64,000 nucleotides of DNA from Clostridium novyi NT (GTDB lineage: Bacteria; Bacillota; Clostridia; Clostridiales; Clostridiaceae). Positions 35,401 to 44,327 of the stretch are shown here, piece by piece. The position numbers and the translations under genes are program-made. Within the stretch, counting starts at the first letter, position 1; every line of letters starts with the position of its first letter. The notes beneath the pieces are model-generated. The model was not told the origin of the DNA. It ran no database searches and saw nothing but the letters and a program-made list of their open reading frames with translations. The DNA lies in assembly GCF_000014125.1 (NCBI RefSeq), contig NC_008593.1, forward strand, positions 2,294,001-2,358,000, in the 5' to 3' direction.

Positions 35401-36218
35401 TAAAGTGGTTCTTGTCCAACATCATTCCACAAGTCTTTGTTTTTATCTATTTTCATTAAATAATTATCATCTACTAAAGCCTCTAAGGTAGATGGTATCT
35501 CTTGTGAACCGTTTATAAATTTCAATAGACCATTTAATTCTTTATTCCATACTTTTGTATTATATTCTCTAAGAATTATTATAGGTTCATGATAAAACTG
35601 CATCTCTTCAATAATTTCTATTTCTTTATAATCAACTAATCCTCCTTCTATTTTCTTTAATTTAGGTTTTTTTATTTTTAATGCTTCAGAAAACACCTCC
35701 ATTCCTTTTTCAATACAATCTAATCTTTCAATAGATATGAATTCATCTTGAATTTTATTTTTTACTTTTAAAAGTTCTTCTAAATGATCAAAACTCAAAT
35801 TTTTTAAAATTTCTATTTCCATACAAAACTTATTATCAACAGGTTTTAATATGTACTTTTGGTTTTCTTCATCAAACTCAAGATCACATTTATAAAAAAA
35901 TAGTGGATGTGCTATATTTTTATTTTTTATCTTCCATGTAAAGAAACAATATCCCCAAATAATTTCTAATTTGCCTTTGCTTTTTTCAAGTTTCATATAT
36001 AACTTTGAAAAGGTATTATATAAATCTTTATACTCTTTTTCTATCTCTATATACTTGGCGCCATTATTTTTTATTTTTAAAATACACCCTTGTGCTATAA
36101 GATTTTTTTCCCAAAGAAAATCTTTATACTCTAAAATATTTTTTACAATTTTAGAATTCATATTATTAACATTCATCAAATAATAAATAATGTTTTTCAG
36201 CCTTTCTTTGGTGTCCAT
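32478..36218 (-). CDS. Large SF1 helicase-like ATPase with atypical motif II
   Basis: 1246 residues. Walker A GAPGTGKTHSIANLI lies at about residue 300. About 600 residues of mostly helical, charged insert separate it from motif II, which reads VVIFDNANDMN (about 960) where SF1 enzymes have DEAS/DEAG. Then follow GDENQA (motif III-like), SLKENFRSPSEI, TFQGEERDVIFLSMV and NIACSRAKKQMWLF (motif VI). The 300-residue N-terminal domain is unrecognised. Upf1/Dna2-like helicases of this size occur in defence and repair systems. The second ATG (36218) is chosen because AGGAGG lies 7 nt before it. Confidence 0.75.
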   Translation of the reverse strand: MDTKERLKNIIYYLMNVNNMNSKIVKNILEYKDFLWEKNLIAQGCILKIKNNGAKYIEIEKEYKDLYNTFSKLYMKLEKSKGKLEIIWGYCFFTWKIKNKNIAHPLFFYKCDLEFDEENQKYILKPVDNKFCMEIEILKNLSFDHLEELLKVKNKIQDEFISIERLDCIEKGMEVFSEALKIKKPKLKKIEGGLVDYKEIEIIEEMQFYHEPIIILREYNTKVWNKELNGLLKFINGSQEIPSTLEALVDDNYLMKIDKNKDLWNDVGQEPLYLLPASKEQLQIGKKIADNFGVVVEGAPGTGKTHSIANLICNFLYHNKKILIVSNKQNILEKIFNTIPESIRHLCANCKEDTLENLSSIYSSINSIIYKIHLNSNEDKNTINKLENELKLCRKKQENVYRRVEISKNLDNRELKYLGKDYKIRGIKKWIEKNRAQYSWIEDDIRNIKEPPITDAKFSKLLYVMSNITKKEINEFNEIGGLLYNIPPYSDLLQRIKRKCELERNYSRYKLAVKDWCISYNYKYDYENILKLLRSTQNFLISIENTWIKNILACARKGEIVRGVLQQKILECNYYIKKIGSLKKEITGYKVEIPLEMDKMYLLDKLEEVYKQYNQKGKINKIFKLLHSECDEILEKCKVNSKEISNKNEVKIVMMFIEEGLIEEKLISLWNNSMSEYGSKKIKNINIETLSNLEDYIDKIDIIINWNSKVVNKIKSSMKEIVFLNKIDWYNKETYSKLQNGVLSIKYISEYEGIKSYISNIEKLISKVKGFEEIGEAINRKDIVSLKQCYKRIDRLKSLTPNIREMEYISQTLEKTCPKLITKLIEEKDRMNMLTKYKNLSVAWLWKQLNYAIEDEYDKFKLENINRAIQVEKEKENNIIENLVVKKAWYNTLSSLKEYQKRSLYSFKEAISKLGKASGKDASMYISLAKEEIKKFQEFIPVWIMTPENMIRNLEISEDMFDVVIFDNANDMNLFSMSALFRAKKAIVFGDENQANIEKSIQDNKKSKLFAKKYLRDIPNWQWLNMKTSIYSTALRVFPVTVSLKENFRSPSEITNFSNNLCYSGKVLSTKSQEAFGELWSPIKTVNINGKRERENQINLVEAEAIADTVVKCCQNPLYRNMSMGVISLLGDEQGEVIQNLLEKKLGQDKIRERNILCGNPYTFQGEERDVIFLSMVISNNIKFATLTKDSDVRRFNIACSRAKKQMWLFHSVELEDMSKDCIRYKLLDYCKNFKIINKKGNIKIA

Positions 36219-36319
36219 ACGCATACCTCCTAGGCTAAATTAATTTGTTTTTCATTTACATTTTTTACCTTATGCTTTTTGATTATACCATAAAATTCCA
36301 ATTAAGTGTATAAAAAAAA

Positions 36320-36342
36320 TGCATGCCTTTTCGACATACATT
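36320..36342 (-). terminator. Terminator after the CcpA-like gene
   Basis: Minus-strand stem ATGTATGTC/GGCATGCAT (two G-U pairs), GAAAA-type loop, then eight T. Confidence 0.8.
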
Positions 36343-36350
36343 GATTTTCT

Positions 36351-37355
36351 TTATTTACATGAATCTCTTTCAATAAGTTCATATGGCAAAACAAATAACT
36401 CTTTATCTAAAGGTTCATTGTTTATTTTTTTAATAAGCATTCTCGTTGCAACAGATCCCATATCATATAATGGTTGTGCTATTGTAGTAAGTCTTGGATA
36501 GAAATATTCTGCACCATGAGTATCGTTAAATCCCATTACATCAACGTCTTCTGGTACTCTAATGTTTTTATCTCTAAGAGCATTTATAGCTCCCATAGCA
36601 ATTTCATCATTAACACAAAATACAGCATCTATATCTGTTGATTTTTCTAGAATATTATTCATAGCCTTGTATCCATCTTCAGCCTTTAATGAATAATTGC
36701 AAAAATAAGTTATATTCTTGTCATACGATAAATTATTTTGTTCAAGACCAGCAATATATCCTTCGTGTCTTATAGCACTAGCATTTATTACATCGTCAGA
36801 AATACCTATATAAGCTATCTTTCTATTTCCTTTTTTATATAAATAATTGACAGCATCTATAGCTGCACCTTTATTGTCAATTATTACGCTCGGAAAATTA
36901 GTTTCTCTACCATTAGTTTCTATTAGAACTAATGGAGTATTACTATCTTTTATAGTTTTTATAGTTCTTTCTTCTAAGGAATTACTAATATATATAACTC
37001 CATCAACCATCTTTTCACCAAGTACCCTTAAGTATTCTAATTCCTTATCTGGTTCTAAATCTGTATTACAAAGTATTATATTGTAATTGTAGATGTTAGA
37101 AACATCCTCAGCGCCTCTTACAACTTCAGGATAAATGGGGTTAGATATATCCGGCACTATAATTCCTATAGTTCTTGTTTTTTGTGTTTTTAAACTTCTC
37201 GCTACAATATTAGGTCTATAATCTAATTTTTTTATAGCTTCTAAAACCTTTTTCTTTGTATCTTCGTTAACTACATCCACATTGTTTAAAACTCTTGATA
37301 CAGTTGCAATTGATACATTCGCTTCTCTAGCCACATCTTTTATTGAAGTTGCCAT
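36351..37355 (-). CDS. LacI-family regulator, CcpA-like
   Basis: 334 residues. The LacI helix-turn-helix and hinge (SIKDVAREANVSIATVSRVLNN, then NIVARSLK) are followed by a periplasmic-binding-protein-like sensor domain (TIGIIVPDISNPIYPEVVRG onward). The overall similarity to clostridial CcpA proteins is high, suggesting a role in carbon catabolite control, but a specific sugar regulator is possible. An inverted repeat AAAACAC/GTGTTTT (37413-37432) overlaps the probable promoter and could serve autoregulation. Confidence 0.82.
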   Translation of the reverse strand: MATSIKDVAREANVSIATVSRVLNNVDVVNEDTKKKVLEAIKKLDYRPNIVARSLKTQKTRTIGIIVPDISNPIYPEVVRGAEDVSNIYNYNIILCNTDLEPDKELEYLRVLGEKMVDGVIYISNSLEERTIKTIKDSNTPLVLIETNGRETNFPSVIIDNKGAAIDAVNYLYKKGNRKIAYIGISDDVINASAIRHEGYIAGLEQNNLSYDKNITYFCNYSLKAEDGYKAMNNILEKSTDIDAVFCVNDEIAMGAINALRDKNIRVPEDVDVMGFNDTHGAEYFYPRLTTIAQPLYDMGSVATRMLIKKINNEPLDKELFVLPYELIERDSCK

Positions 37356-37554
37356 ATTACCAACTCCTACTTTATTTTATTCTTATTATCAATTATACAA
37401 TATAAAACATTTAAAACACAAGTAAGTGTTTTTACCTAAAAATATTTTTTTACTATTCCCCATATATTATTCTTAAAATCATATTAAATTCATAAAATTT
37501 TGTTTTTTTAGCATACTAATTATATCTTAATAAACAATTAATAGGAGTGATTCT

Positions 37555-38247
37555 ATGAATGAAGGTCTTGTGGTAGTTATTAGAGGTATTATTGGATTTT
37601 TTACTCTACTAATCTTTGCAAGATTGCTTGGGAAACAACTTATTAGTGAACTTACTCTCTTTGACTATATAATTGGAATAACAATAGGATCAACAGCTTC
37701 AAGTTTAACTACAGATTTAACGAGTAGAGCTTGGCCTCACTGGGTTGGAATAACAATATGGGTACTACTTGCTGTTATATTTCAGTTTATAACATTAAAA
37801 TCTAAACCAGCATCAGATTACATAGATGACAAACCTACTATTATTATGTTAGATGGTCAAATTCTTGAATCTGCCATGGGAAAACGTAGATATAGAATAG
37901 AAGATTTGCTTGCTCAACTAAGAAGCAAAAATATATTTAACTTAAATGAAGTAAAATTTGCTCTTTTAGAAAAAGACGGAACACTGTCTGTACTTAAAAA
38001 GAGTGAATATAATAATGTAACCTTAAAAGACTTAAATATACCTACTTCTCCTGCAAATCCTAGTTTCGAGATTATATATGATGGAGTAATAATAGAAAAA
38101 AATCTTCAAAACGCAAACACTGATGTAGAATGGTTAAAAGGACAATTAAAGCTTCGTAATCTTAAAGTATCTGATGTTTTTCTTGCCTCCTTATGTCCAC
38201 CAGATAATTTATACATAGATCTATATAAAGATCATATTAAGTCATGA
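37555..38247 (+). CDS. DUF421 (YetF/YrbG-like) membrane protein
   Basis: 230 residues. Three membrane helices in the first 85 residues (GIIGFFTLLIFARLLGKQL, then IIGITIGSTAS), then a soluble domain with RIEDLLAQLRSKNIFNLNEVKFALLEKDGTLSVLKKSE, the DUF421 signature. Function unknown; relatives are often spore-associated. A DUF4363 gene follows after 30 bp, the usual clostridial pairing. Confidence 0.87.
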   Translation: MNEGLVVVIRGIIGFFTLLIFARLLGKQLISELTLFDYIIGITIGSTASSLTTDLTSRAWPHWVGITIWVLLAVIFQFITLKSKPASDYIDDKPTIIMLDGQILESAMGKRRYRIEDLLAQLRSKNIFNLNEVKFALLEKDGTLSVLKKSEYNNVTLKDLNIPTSPANPSFEIIYDGVIIEKNLQNANTDVEWLKGQLKLRNLKVSDVFLASLCPPDNLYIDLYKDHIKS

Positions 38248-38277
38248 TTATCTTTTATGGAAAGGAATGAGGTTTTT

Positions 38278-38646
38278 ATGAATAACAAATTTATTAAGTA
38301 TCTTGTTCCAGTGTCACTTTTAGTTTTATTTATTATAATAATGCTTAGTGGTAAGTACCTAAAACAGCCTAGAAACTCTTCTGATGATATGATGTCTTTT
38401 GTATACTCAGCTATTGATAATTGTAGATCTGAAAATTGGGATCAGGTTCAGTATGATACTGATAATATAAAAAATGCTTGGGAAAAGATACAAAAGAGAA
38501 TTCAGTTTAGCGTTGAAAGAGGGCAACTATATGATATGGAAATAAATATAGCAAGAATACGTGGAGCAGCTAAGGCAAGAGATAAAAATAATCTAATGAT
38601 AGAATTAACTGAAATCATAGAAAACTGGAATGAATTAAGTAATTAA
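38278..38646 (+). CDS. DUF4363 family protein, membrane-anchored
   Basis: 122 residues with one N-terminal membrane helix (about 8-25) and a helical extracytoplasmic part (SFVYSAIDNCRSENWDQVQYDTDNIK, WEKIQKRIQ, IARIRGAAKARD), matching DUF4363. The ATG at 38278 has GAGGT 5-6 nt upstream; an in-frame ATG at 38257 has no ribosome site. Probably co-transcribed with the DUF421 gene and working with it; function unknown. Confidence 0.82.
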   Translation: MNNKFIKYLVPVSLLVLFIIIMLSGKYLKQPRNSSDDMMSFVYSAIDNCRSENWDQVQYDTDNIKNAWEKIQKRIQFSVERGQLYDMEINIARIRGAAKARDKNNLMIELTEIIENWNELSN

Positions 38647-38648
38647 AT

Positions 38649-38680
38649 AAACCCCACTACCAAATTTGATAGTGGGGTTT
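38649..38680. terminator. Bidirectional terminator between DUF4363 and ileS
   Basis: Stem AAACCCCACTA/TAGTGGGGTTT with a 10-nt loop, T-rich on the plus side and flanked by TTATTTAATT on the minus side; it lies between convergent genes. Confidence 0.85.
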
Positions 38681-38691
38681 TAATATATTTA

Positions 38692-41600
38692 TTAATCTTG
38701 TTTTTCAACAGCTATTTTTAATTCTTCTCCGTTTATCTTACTATCTACATATTCTCTATCTTCATTGTAAGATATTAAAACTGCTAAAGTTTCTTTCTTT
38801 ATGTGTTCTTCAAACTTCTTAATTACAACTTCAAGAGTTTCATTTCCAGCAAAATAAAGTTTTATCTTATCTGCAACTTCAAATCCGCTTTCTTTTCTTA
38901 AGTTTTGAACCTTACTTAATATTTCACGAACAAAACCTTCTTCTCTAAGTTCCTCTGTAATAGTTGTTTCAAGAATTACCCCAACTCCACTGCTTCCTGC
39001 AAACGCAAATCCTTCAAGTCCTTGCATTGCTACAAGTAAGTTGTTTTCTGTAAGTTCTATTTGTTCATCAAGTCCATCTACATTGATAAATACAGATTTA
39101 CCATTGTTTATGTTTTGAGCAAGTTCCATTTGATCCATTGAAGATATTGCTTTTCTTATAGCAGGAATATATCTTCCGTAAGCCTTTCCTAGTACAGGTA
39201 AGTTAGGCTTGATTTCAAAATTAACGTATTTTGAAAGGTCTGCACCAAATTCAACTTTCTTTATGTTAAGCTCTTCTTTTATTATATCTCCATAATAATC
39301 TGGAAGAGATTTTGTACTAATAAGCATTTCAGAAAGTGGCTGTCTGTTTTTGATGTTAGCTCCGTTTCTAGCACTACGTCCAAGCTTAACTATTTTATAA
39401 GCTAAGTCCATTTGTCCTTCAAGTTCATTATCTACAACACTTAAGTCATATTCTGGCCATGTGCATAGGTGAACACTTTCAATAGCATCTTTATCTAAGT
39501 TAACTACTAAGTTTTGATAAATTTCTTCTGCCATAAATGGTACGAATGGTGCAGCAACTTTTACAATTGTAGTTAATACTGTATATAATGTTTTGTATGC
39601 ACCGATCTTATCATCAGTAAGTTCTGTAGACCAGAATCTTGATCTATTACGTCTTACATACCAGTTTGAAAGCTCATCAACAAAGTCTTCAAGTTCTAGA
39701 GCTGCTTCTGTTATTTTGTAATTATCTAAATCTTCTTCTACTGTCTTAATTAAAGTATTAAGTTTAGATAGTATCCATTTATCCATTACATTTTCTGATA
39801 CAAAATCTTTGTATTCAAGAGGATTAAATTGGTCTAACTCAGCATATAAAACATAGAATGAATATACATTCCATAATGTGCTTAAGAATTTTCTTTGAGT
39901 TTCTTTTACATCATCCTCTGAGAATCTTGTTGGAAGCCATGGAGCACTTGCAGTGTAGAAGTGCCATCTTGTAGCATCTGCACCTTCATTTTGAAGTACA
40001 TCAAATGGGTCAACAACATTTCCCTTTGATTTTGACATTTTAAGTCCGTGTTTATCAAGAACGTGACCTAAAACTATACAGTTTTCATATGAATTTGTGT
40101 CAAATAAAGCAGTTGAAATTGCAAGTAATGAATAGAACCATCCTCTTGTTTGGTCAACAGCTTCAGATATAAATTGAGCTGGGAAAGTCTTTTCAAATAC
40201 TTCTTTATTTTCAAATGGATAGTGATGTTGAGCAAATGGCATTGATCCTGAGTCAAACCAGCAGTCAATAACTTCATTTGTTCTAGTCATTTCTTTTCCA
40301 CAGTGTGGACAAGTTAATTTAACACCATCAATATATGGTTTATGAAGTTCTATATCATCAGGAACGTTAATTCCTTTTTCTTTTAATTCTTCAATACTTC
40401 CTATACATTCTCTATGTCCGCATTCGCATTCCCATATTGGAAGAGGAGTTCCCCAATATCTATCTCTTGAAATTCCCCAGTCAATAACATTTTCTAAGAA
40501 TTTACCAAATCTACCTGTTCTTATGTTGTCTGGATTCCAATTGATTTTATTATTGTTTTCTAATAATTTATCTCTTAAAGACGTCATTCTTACAAACCAG
40601 CTATCTTTTGGATAGTAAAGAAGTGGTGTGTCACATCTCCAACAATGTGGATATGAGTGAGTGAACTTCTCTGATTTATAAAGACTTCCGTTTTCTTTCA
40701 TAAATTCTAGTATTTTAGGATCTGCTTTTTTAACAAACATACCCTTCCAAGGAGTAACTGAATCTACAAATTTACCTTCACCATCAACTAAGTTTATAAG
40801 TGGTAAATCGTATTTCTTTCCTGTCATATTATCGTCTTCACCATAAGCTGGTGCAGTGTGAACTATTCCAGTACCGTCAGTTAATGTTACATAATCTGCG
40901 TGTACTACATAGAAAGCTTTTTTATCTGGAACTTCAAATTTAAATAGTTGTTCATATTCTGTTCCAACTAATTCTTCACCTTTGAACTCCTTAACTACTT
41001 TATATTCTCCTTCTAATACTTTTTCTGCAAGGTCTTTTGCAAGTATTAAGTGTTCTCCATTTTGTTCTACTTCAACATAGTCGTATGCTTTATTAATTGC
41101 TAAAGCTACGTTACTTGGTAATGTCCAAGGAGTTGTAGTCCAAGCTAATATATACTTGTTTTCTTCTCCCTTAACCTTAAATTTAACAAATGCAGTTGCT
41201 TCTTTTACATCCTTATATCCTTGTGCAACTTCGTGAGAAGATAATGCAGTTCCGCATCTTGGACAATATGGAGTTACTCTGTGCCCTTTATATAAAAGAT
41301 CTTTTTCCCACATAGTCTTTAATGCCCACCATACAGATTCTATGTAAGTGTTGTGATATGTTACATATGGATTATCCATGTCAACCCAGAAGCCTAGTTT
41401 TTCAGACATATCTTTCCAAAGACTTGTGTATTTAAATACACTATCTTTACACTCTTTAACAAATTTTTCAACACCATATTCTTCGATTTGTGGTTTTCCT
41501 GAAATTCCAAGTTTCTTTTCTATTTCAAGTTCAACTGGAAGTCCATGAGTATCCCATCCAGCTTTTCTTAAAACTTTATACCCCTTCATAACCTTATATC

Positions 41601-41808
41601 TTGGGATTAAGTCTTTCATAACTCTTGTAAGAACATGACCTACGTGTGGTTTTCCATTAGCTGTTGGAGGACCATCGTAAAATGTAAAATATTCTCCATC
41701 TTCATTTCTATCAAAGCTCTTTTGAATTACATCTTTATCCTTCCAAAGCTTTGCTATTTTTTCTTCCATATTAACAAAATTTCCTGAAGTTTCAATCTTA
41801 TTGTACAT
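38692..41808 (-). CDS. ileS: Isoleucyl-tRNA synthetase, eukaryote-like long form
   Basis: 1038 residues. The HIGH-type motif [13 protein letters not shown] is near residue 45-57 and KMSKSKGN near 590. Zinc-type Cys pairs occur in [18 protein letters not shown] and CPHCG. The length and sequence style fit the IleRS2 class, which in other organisms is naturally less sensitive to mupirocin; this is inference. It charges tRNA-Ile. Expression is controlled by the T-box leader immediately upstream. Confidence 0.96.
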   Translation of the reverse strand: MYNKIETSGNFVNMEEKIAKLWKDKDVIQKSFDRNEDGEYFTFYDGPPTANGKPHVGHVLTRVMKDLIPRYKVMKGYKVLRKAGWDTHGLPVELEIEKKLGISGKPQIEEYGVEKFVKECKDSVFKYTSLWKDMSEKLGFWVDMDNPYVTYHNTYIESVWWALKTMWEKDLLYKGHRVTPYCPRCGTALSSHEVAQGYKDVKEATAFVKFKVKGEENKYILAWTTTPWTLPSNVALAINKAYDYVEVEQNGEHLILAKDLAEKVLEGEYKVVKEFKGEELVGTEYEQLFKFEVPDKKAFYVVHADYVTLTDGTGIVHTAPAYGEDDNMTGKKYDLPLINLVDGEGKFVDSVTPWKGMFVKKADPKILEFMKENGSLYKSEKFTHSYPHCWRCDTPLLYYPKDSWFVRMTSLRDKLLENNNKINWNPDNIRTGRFGKFLENVIDWGISRDRYWGTPLPIWECECGHRECIGSIEELKEKGINVPDDIELHKPYIDGVKLTCPHCGKEMTRTNEVIDCWFDSGSMPFAQHHYPFENKEVFEKTFPAQFISEAVDQTRGWFYSLLAISTALFDTNSYENCIVLGHVLDKHGLKMSKSKGNVVDPFDVLQNEGADATRWHFYTASAPWLPTRFSEDDVKETQRKFLSTLWNVYSFYVLYAELDQFNPLEYKDFVSENVMDKWILSKLNTLIKTVEEDLDNYKITEAALELEDFVDELSNWYVRRNRSRFWSTELTDDKIGAYKTLYTVLTTIVKVAAPFVPFMAEEIYQNLVVNLDKDAIESVHLCTWPEYDLSVVDNELEGQMDLAYKIVKLGRSARNGANIKNRQPLSEMLISTKSLPDYYGDIIKEELNIKKVEFGADLSKYVNFEIKPNLPVLGKAYGRYIPAIRKAISSMDQMELAQNINNGKSVFINVDGLDEQIELTENNLLVAMQGLEGFAFAGSSGVGVILETTITEELREEGFVREILSKVQNLRKESGFEVADKIKLYFAGNETLEVVIKKFEEHIKKETLAVLISYNEDREYVDSKINGEELKIAVEKQD

Positions 41809-41908
41809 GTTTTTATTCTCCTTTCATTATTTTAATTAAGTCTATTAACTTTTCTCACTAGTTTAATTATTACCCTTTAAAACCTTTATAATAATTAATT
41901 TTTATAAA

Positions 41909-42120
41909 CAAAAAAGCTACGCCCATAAGGACGTAGCATAATAACCACCTATGAAAATTCACACTTCAAGTACTAACATACTCTATTTCTTAACGCGAAA
42001 TCACGGATAAACTTACTCAGCAAAAAGCCTTTTCAGTTTTCAACTCCCAGGTGATTTTCTTTAAGGTTTAGCTATAGGGTTCCCATCATCCCCTACTCTC
42101 TGTAAGCATATATCTTAAAT
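41909..42120 (-). promoter_or_regulatory. T-box riboswitch of ileS (tRNA-Ile sensing)
   Basis: On the minus strand a stem I start (CAGAGAGTAGGGG) leads to a candidate Ile specifier ATC at 42053-42055, then to a T-box-like segment AGGTGGTTAT (41941-41950) whose TGGT can pair with the tRNA ACCA end. The leader ends in a terminator GCTACG...CGTAGC (41916-41937) followed by seven T. The T-box core is slightly off the usual TGGNACC, but the position before ileS and the overall order fit well. Confidence 0.8.
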
Positions 42121-42186
42121 ACTTTTCCTGTTCATAGTTATTAATGAATTGTAAATATTTTTAAGTTTCTCATTAATTTAACTCAT

Positions 42187-42215
42187 ATTATATTATATTA
42201 GTTTCCTATTGTCAA
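42187..42215 (-). promoter_or_regulatory. Sigma-A promoter of ileS
   Basis: Minus strand TTGACA (42210-42215), 17 bp, TATAAT (42187-42192). Start of transcription near 42180 leaves a leader of about 370 nt containing the T-box. It lies just downstream of the terminator of the upstream RNA candidate. Confidence 0.85.
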
Positions 42216-42300
42216 TTTATTATTACTTTTTTTAAAATTTATTTTTATAGCAAAAAAGACTGGCTTATACCAATCTCTTTGCTTCCAATATGTCAATTTA

Positions 42301-42336
42301 TATGATATATAATCTCCTAGCCCAAGCTAGGTATGT
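42301..42336 (-). repeat. Repeat unit 2 of the candidate RNA
   Basis: 36-nt unit with stem CCTAGC/GCTAGG and loop TTGG on the minus strand. It differs from unit 1 at eight positions, seven of them inside the stem-loop, and four of those are the two compensated base pairs. Confidence 0.75.
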
Positions 42337-42353
42337 TACTATGTAAAGGATCA

Positions 42354-42389
42354 TATGAAATATAATCTCCTAATCTACATTAGGTATGT
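42354..42389 (-). repeat. Repeat unit 1 of the candidate RNA
   Basis: 36-nt unit with stem CCTAAT/ATTAGG and loop GTAG on the minus strand; the flanks ACATA and AGGAGATTATAT are identical to unit 2. Confidence 0.75.
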
Positions 42390-42407
42390 AAAATCATTAA
42401 CGAATTT

Positions 42408-42436
42408 ATTGTAACATTAATGTCTATGTTAATCAA
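42408..42436 (-). promoter_or_regulatory. Promoter of the tandem-hairpin RNA
   Basis: TTGATT (42431-42436), 17-bp spacer, TACAAT (42408-42413) on the minus strand. It lies 90 bp after the stop of the PemK-like gene. Confidence 0.6.
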
Positions 42437-42527
42437 TATGTTTTTACCAATTTACTAAAAATTTTATGTATTTTTTTTAGTTTTTATGTACTTTATATTA
42501 TTATTATACTCAATTTCTAAAAATAAA

Positions 42528-43118
42528 TTACAAATTAAGAGAAATTTTTATCTTTGAGTCTAAAATCTCCATAAAATCTTTATTAAGAGTTGCTATATGT
42601 CTACCAAGCCTTGCTTTTGATACAACTTTAATTTGCTCTAAAAGAACAGTTCCTGTTATATGGTTTTTCTCACCATTTTCTAATTTATAATCATTTTCTC
42701 TTAATTCTATATGTACGGCAATTTTTTTAGGTCTATTGGATATAGGGGCAATTATAGTAGTAGGAGCATTTTTATTCCCTGTATCATTTTGAATTATTAT
42801 AACAGGTCTTATTTTATTTTCTTCGGAGCCTATGTTTTGTCCTAATTCACAAGTCCATATTTCTCCCCTTCGTGGAATCACTTTTGTATCTCTAGATACG
42901 TTGTCATTCATCTTTATTTGTTCGTTAACCCAGGACACATAGTTATATATATTGTTTATGTAGTATGCTTTTTGCTTCATGGATTTAAATTTATTCTTCT
43001 TAGTCTTTTCTTTTATTAACTTTATATATTGATTTATTAATTGGTCTAATGTAGCCATCCTCTTATCCAAAAACATTTTTAATTCTTCTTCGTTCATATT
43101 ATTTATATTATTTCTCAT
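42528..43118 (-). CDS. PemK/MazF-family toxin-like protein with N-terminal extension
   Basis: 196 residues. A charged helical N-terminal part of about 80 residues (MNEEELKMFLDKRMATLDQLINQ...) precedes a MazF-fold domain with RRGEIWTCELGQNIGSEENKIRPVIIIQND and TGTVLLEQIKVVSKARLGR. MazF relatives cleave mRNA. No small antitoxin gene lies upstream or downstream, so it is either an orphan, neutralised by its own extension, or partnered with something else. A hairpin-repeat RNA follows on the same strand. The ATG follows AAGGGGGG. Confidence 0.8.
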   Translation of the reverse strand: MRNNINNMNEEELKMFLDKRMATLDQLINQYIKLIKEKTKKNKFKSMKQKAYYINNIYNYVSWVNEQIKMNDNVSRDTKVIPRRGEIWTCELGQNIGSEENKIRPVIIIQNDTGNKNAPTTIIAPISNRPKKIAVHIELRENDYKLENGEKNHITGTVLLEQIKVVSKARLGRHIATLNKDFMEILDSKIKISLNL

Positions 43119-43225
43119 GCAGACATTCCCCCCTTGTTTTTTAATATAATTTTCTCTTAGTTAATTATATTATATTTTTACATATAAAGTATATATTTCC
43201 CAAAAATATTTTATAACATTATTTT

Positions 43226-44161
43226 TTACTTATAAATATATACTATCTCTGTAATTATCGTAATAATATAAATAACTAAAGATAAATAAAAAGGCCAATT
43301 TAATACTTTATAATTTTTTGTATACTCATTATTGTTATTAATTTGCTCATATTTATTTACTTTTATTAATTTTTTCATAAAAATCATAAGTATTTTAAAA
43401 AATACAACGGCAATAATAAACCATATGACCACTCCTATGGTTAACTGCATATATGACATTGAATGTATACCTTTACTATAAGGCTCTTGTCCTCCTGCCC
43501 CTCCACTAATAACCTTATTCAATATAGAAGCTAGAACTACTTGACTTCCGTTTATAGTAAAGTGACATATCATTGAGGAAAATATTGATCCGGTTATCTC
43601 AACTAAGTATGCAAATAATATTCCAAATGCAAATGTATATAGTGATTGATTCCCATCTCTATGTATCATACAAAAGAATAATCCGGTTATAATAGCGGCC
43701 TTTTTTATGTCTACATTTTTATATCCACTTAATACAATTCCTCTCATAGTTACTTCTTCTAATATTGCTGGTGTTAATGCAACAATTGCAATTTGTAGTA
43801 TTAATGGCATTGTATTTAATTGTGAAATTACCATTCCAATTTTATTCGGGAAAATAAATTGAGTTATTAACGATAAAAAAACCGTTATTGGCTGTGCTAA
43901 AAATCCTATAATAATTATTATAAAAACACTTTTTATATTTATTTTGTTTAATCTTAAAACTTCTTTTACTGATTGCTTAGTAATTATAAAGTATATTATA
44001 GTTGGCACTAATAATAGGGCTATCTGTAAAATTACGATATCTAATCCTTTAGGTATATTAAGAATTTTAAAAACAGGCACAAAAACTACTGGAGCTATAC
44101 TAAATAATATTAATAGTATCATTCCAAATAAATTAGCCGAAAAAACTCTCTCTTCTCTCAT
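43226..44161 (-). CDS. CPBP-family intramembrane metalloprotease
   Basis: 311 residues, about eight membrane helices. The Abi/CAAX-protease motifs are present: EEVTMRG (EExxxR-like with Arg), CMIHRDGNQ (FxxxH) and HFTINGS. Members process prenylated or small membrane peptides and can give bacteriocin self-immunity. No peptide gene is seen beside it. It follows the amidase gene after a terminator, so it probably has its own promoter. Confidence 0.85.
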   Translation of the reverse strand: MREERVFSANLFGMILLILFSIAPVVFVPVFKILNIPKGLDIVILQIALLLVPTIIYFIITKQSVKEVLRLNKINIKSVFIIIIIGFLAQPITVFLSLITQFIFPNKIGMVISQLNTMPLILQIAIVALTPAILEEVTMRGIVLSGYKNVDIKKAAIITGLFFCMIHRDGNQSLYTFAFGILFAYLVEITGSIFSSMICHFTINGSQVVLASILNKVISGGAGGQEPYSKGIHSMSYMQLTIGVVIWFIIAVVFFKILMIFMKKLIKVNKYEQINNNNEYTKNYKVLNWPFYLSLVIYIITIITEIVYIYK

Positions 44162-44212
44162 TGATTTGTCTCCTTTTTCTATTGTAATAAATTATATATT
44201 TATAAATATAAT

Positions 44213-44266
44213 AAAGGAAGAGACATTATATTACAAATACGCTTAATAATATTTATCTCTTCCTTT
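44213..44266 (-). terminator. Terminator after the amidase gene
   Basis: Stem AAAGGAAGAGA/TCTCTTCCTTT with a 32-nt loop on the minus strand, then a moderately T-rich stretch (ATTATATTT). Confidence 0.55.
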
Positions 44267-44327
44267 CTATTATGTTACCTTATTTACATGAGTTTTCATT
44301 ATTTTGTTTAAATTTTACATATGCATA

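Larger units (their letters stand above)
42245..42401 (-). ncRNA. Candidate structured RNA with two covarying 36-nt hairpin units
   Basis: Promoter TTGATT (42431-42436), 17 bp, TACAAT (42408-42413) on the minus strand; a terminator hairpin GATTGG/CCAGTC with six T at 42252-42280. Between them are two 36-nt units (42354-42389 and 42301-42336), 53 nt apart. Each reads ACATA, stem-loop, AGATTATAT. The stems are CCTAAT/ATTAGG in one and CCTAGC/GCTAGG in the other: two base pairs changed on both sides, which indicates conserved RNA pairing. No open reading frame fits. About 157 nt predicted. Function unknown. Confidence 0.65.

Noticed and set aside
40074..40277. Out-of-frame open frame inside ileS
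   Set aside because: It lies wholly within ileS and has no ribosome site or recognisable product.
42301..42389. Short CRISPR-like array (two 36-nt repeats)
   Set aside because: Only two copies, an irregular 17-nt spacer, internal compensatory changes, and no cas gene nearby. RNA structure explains it better.
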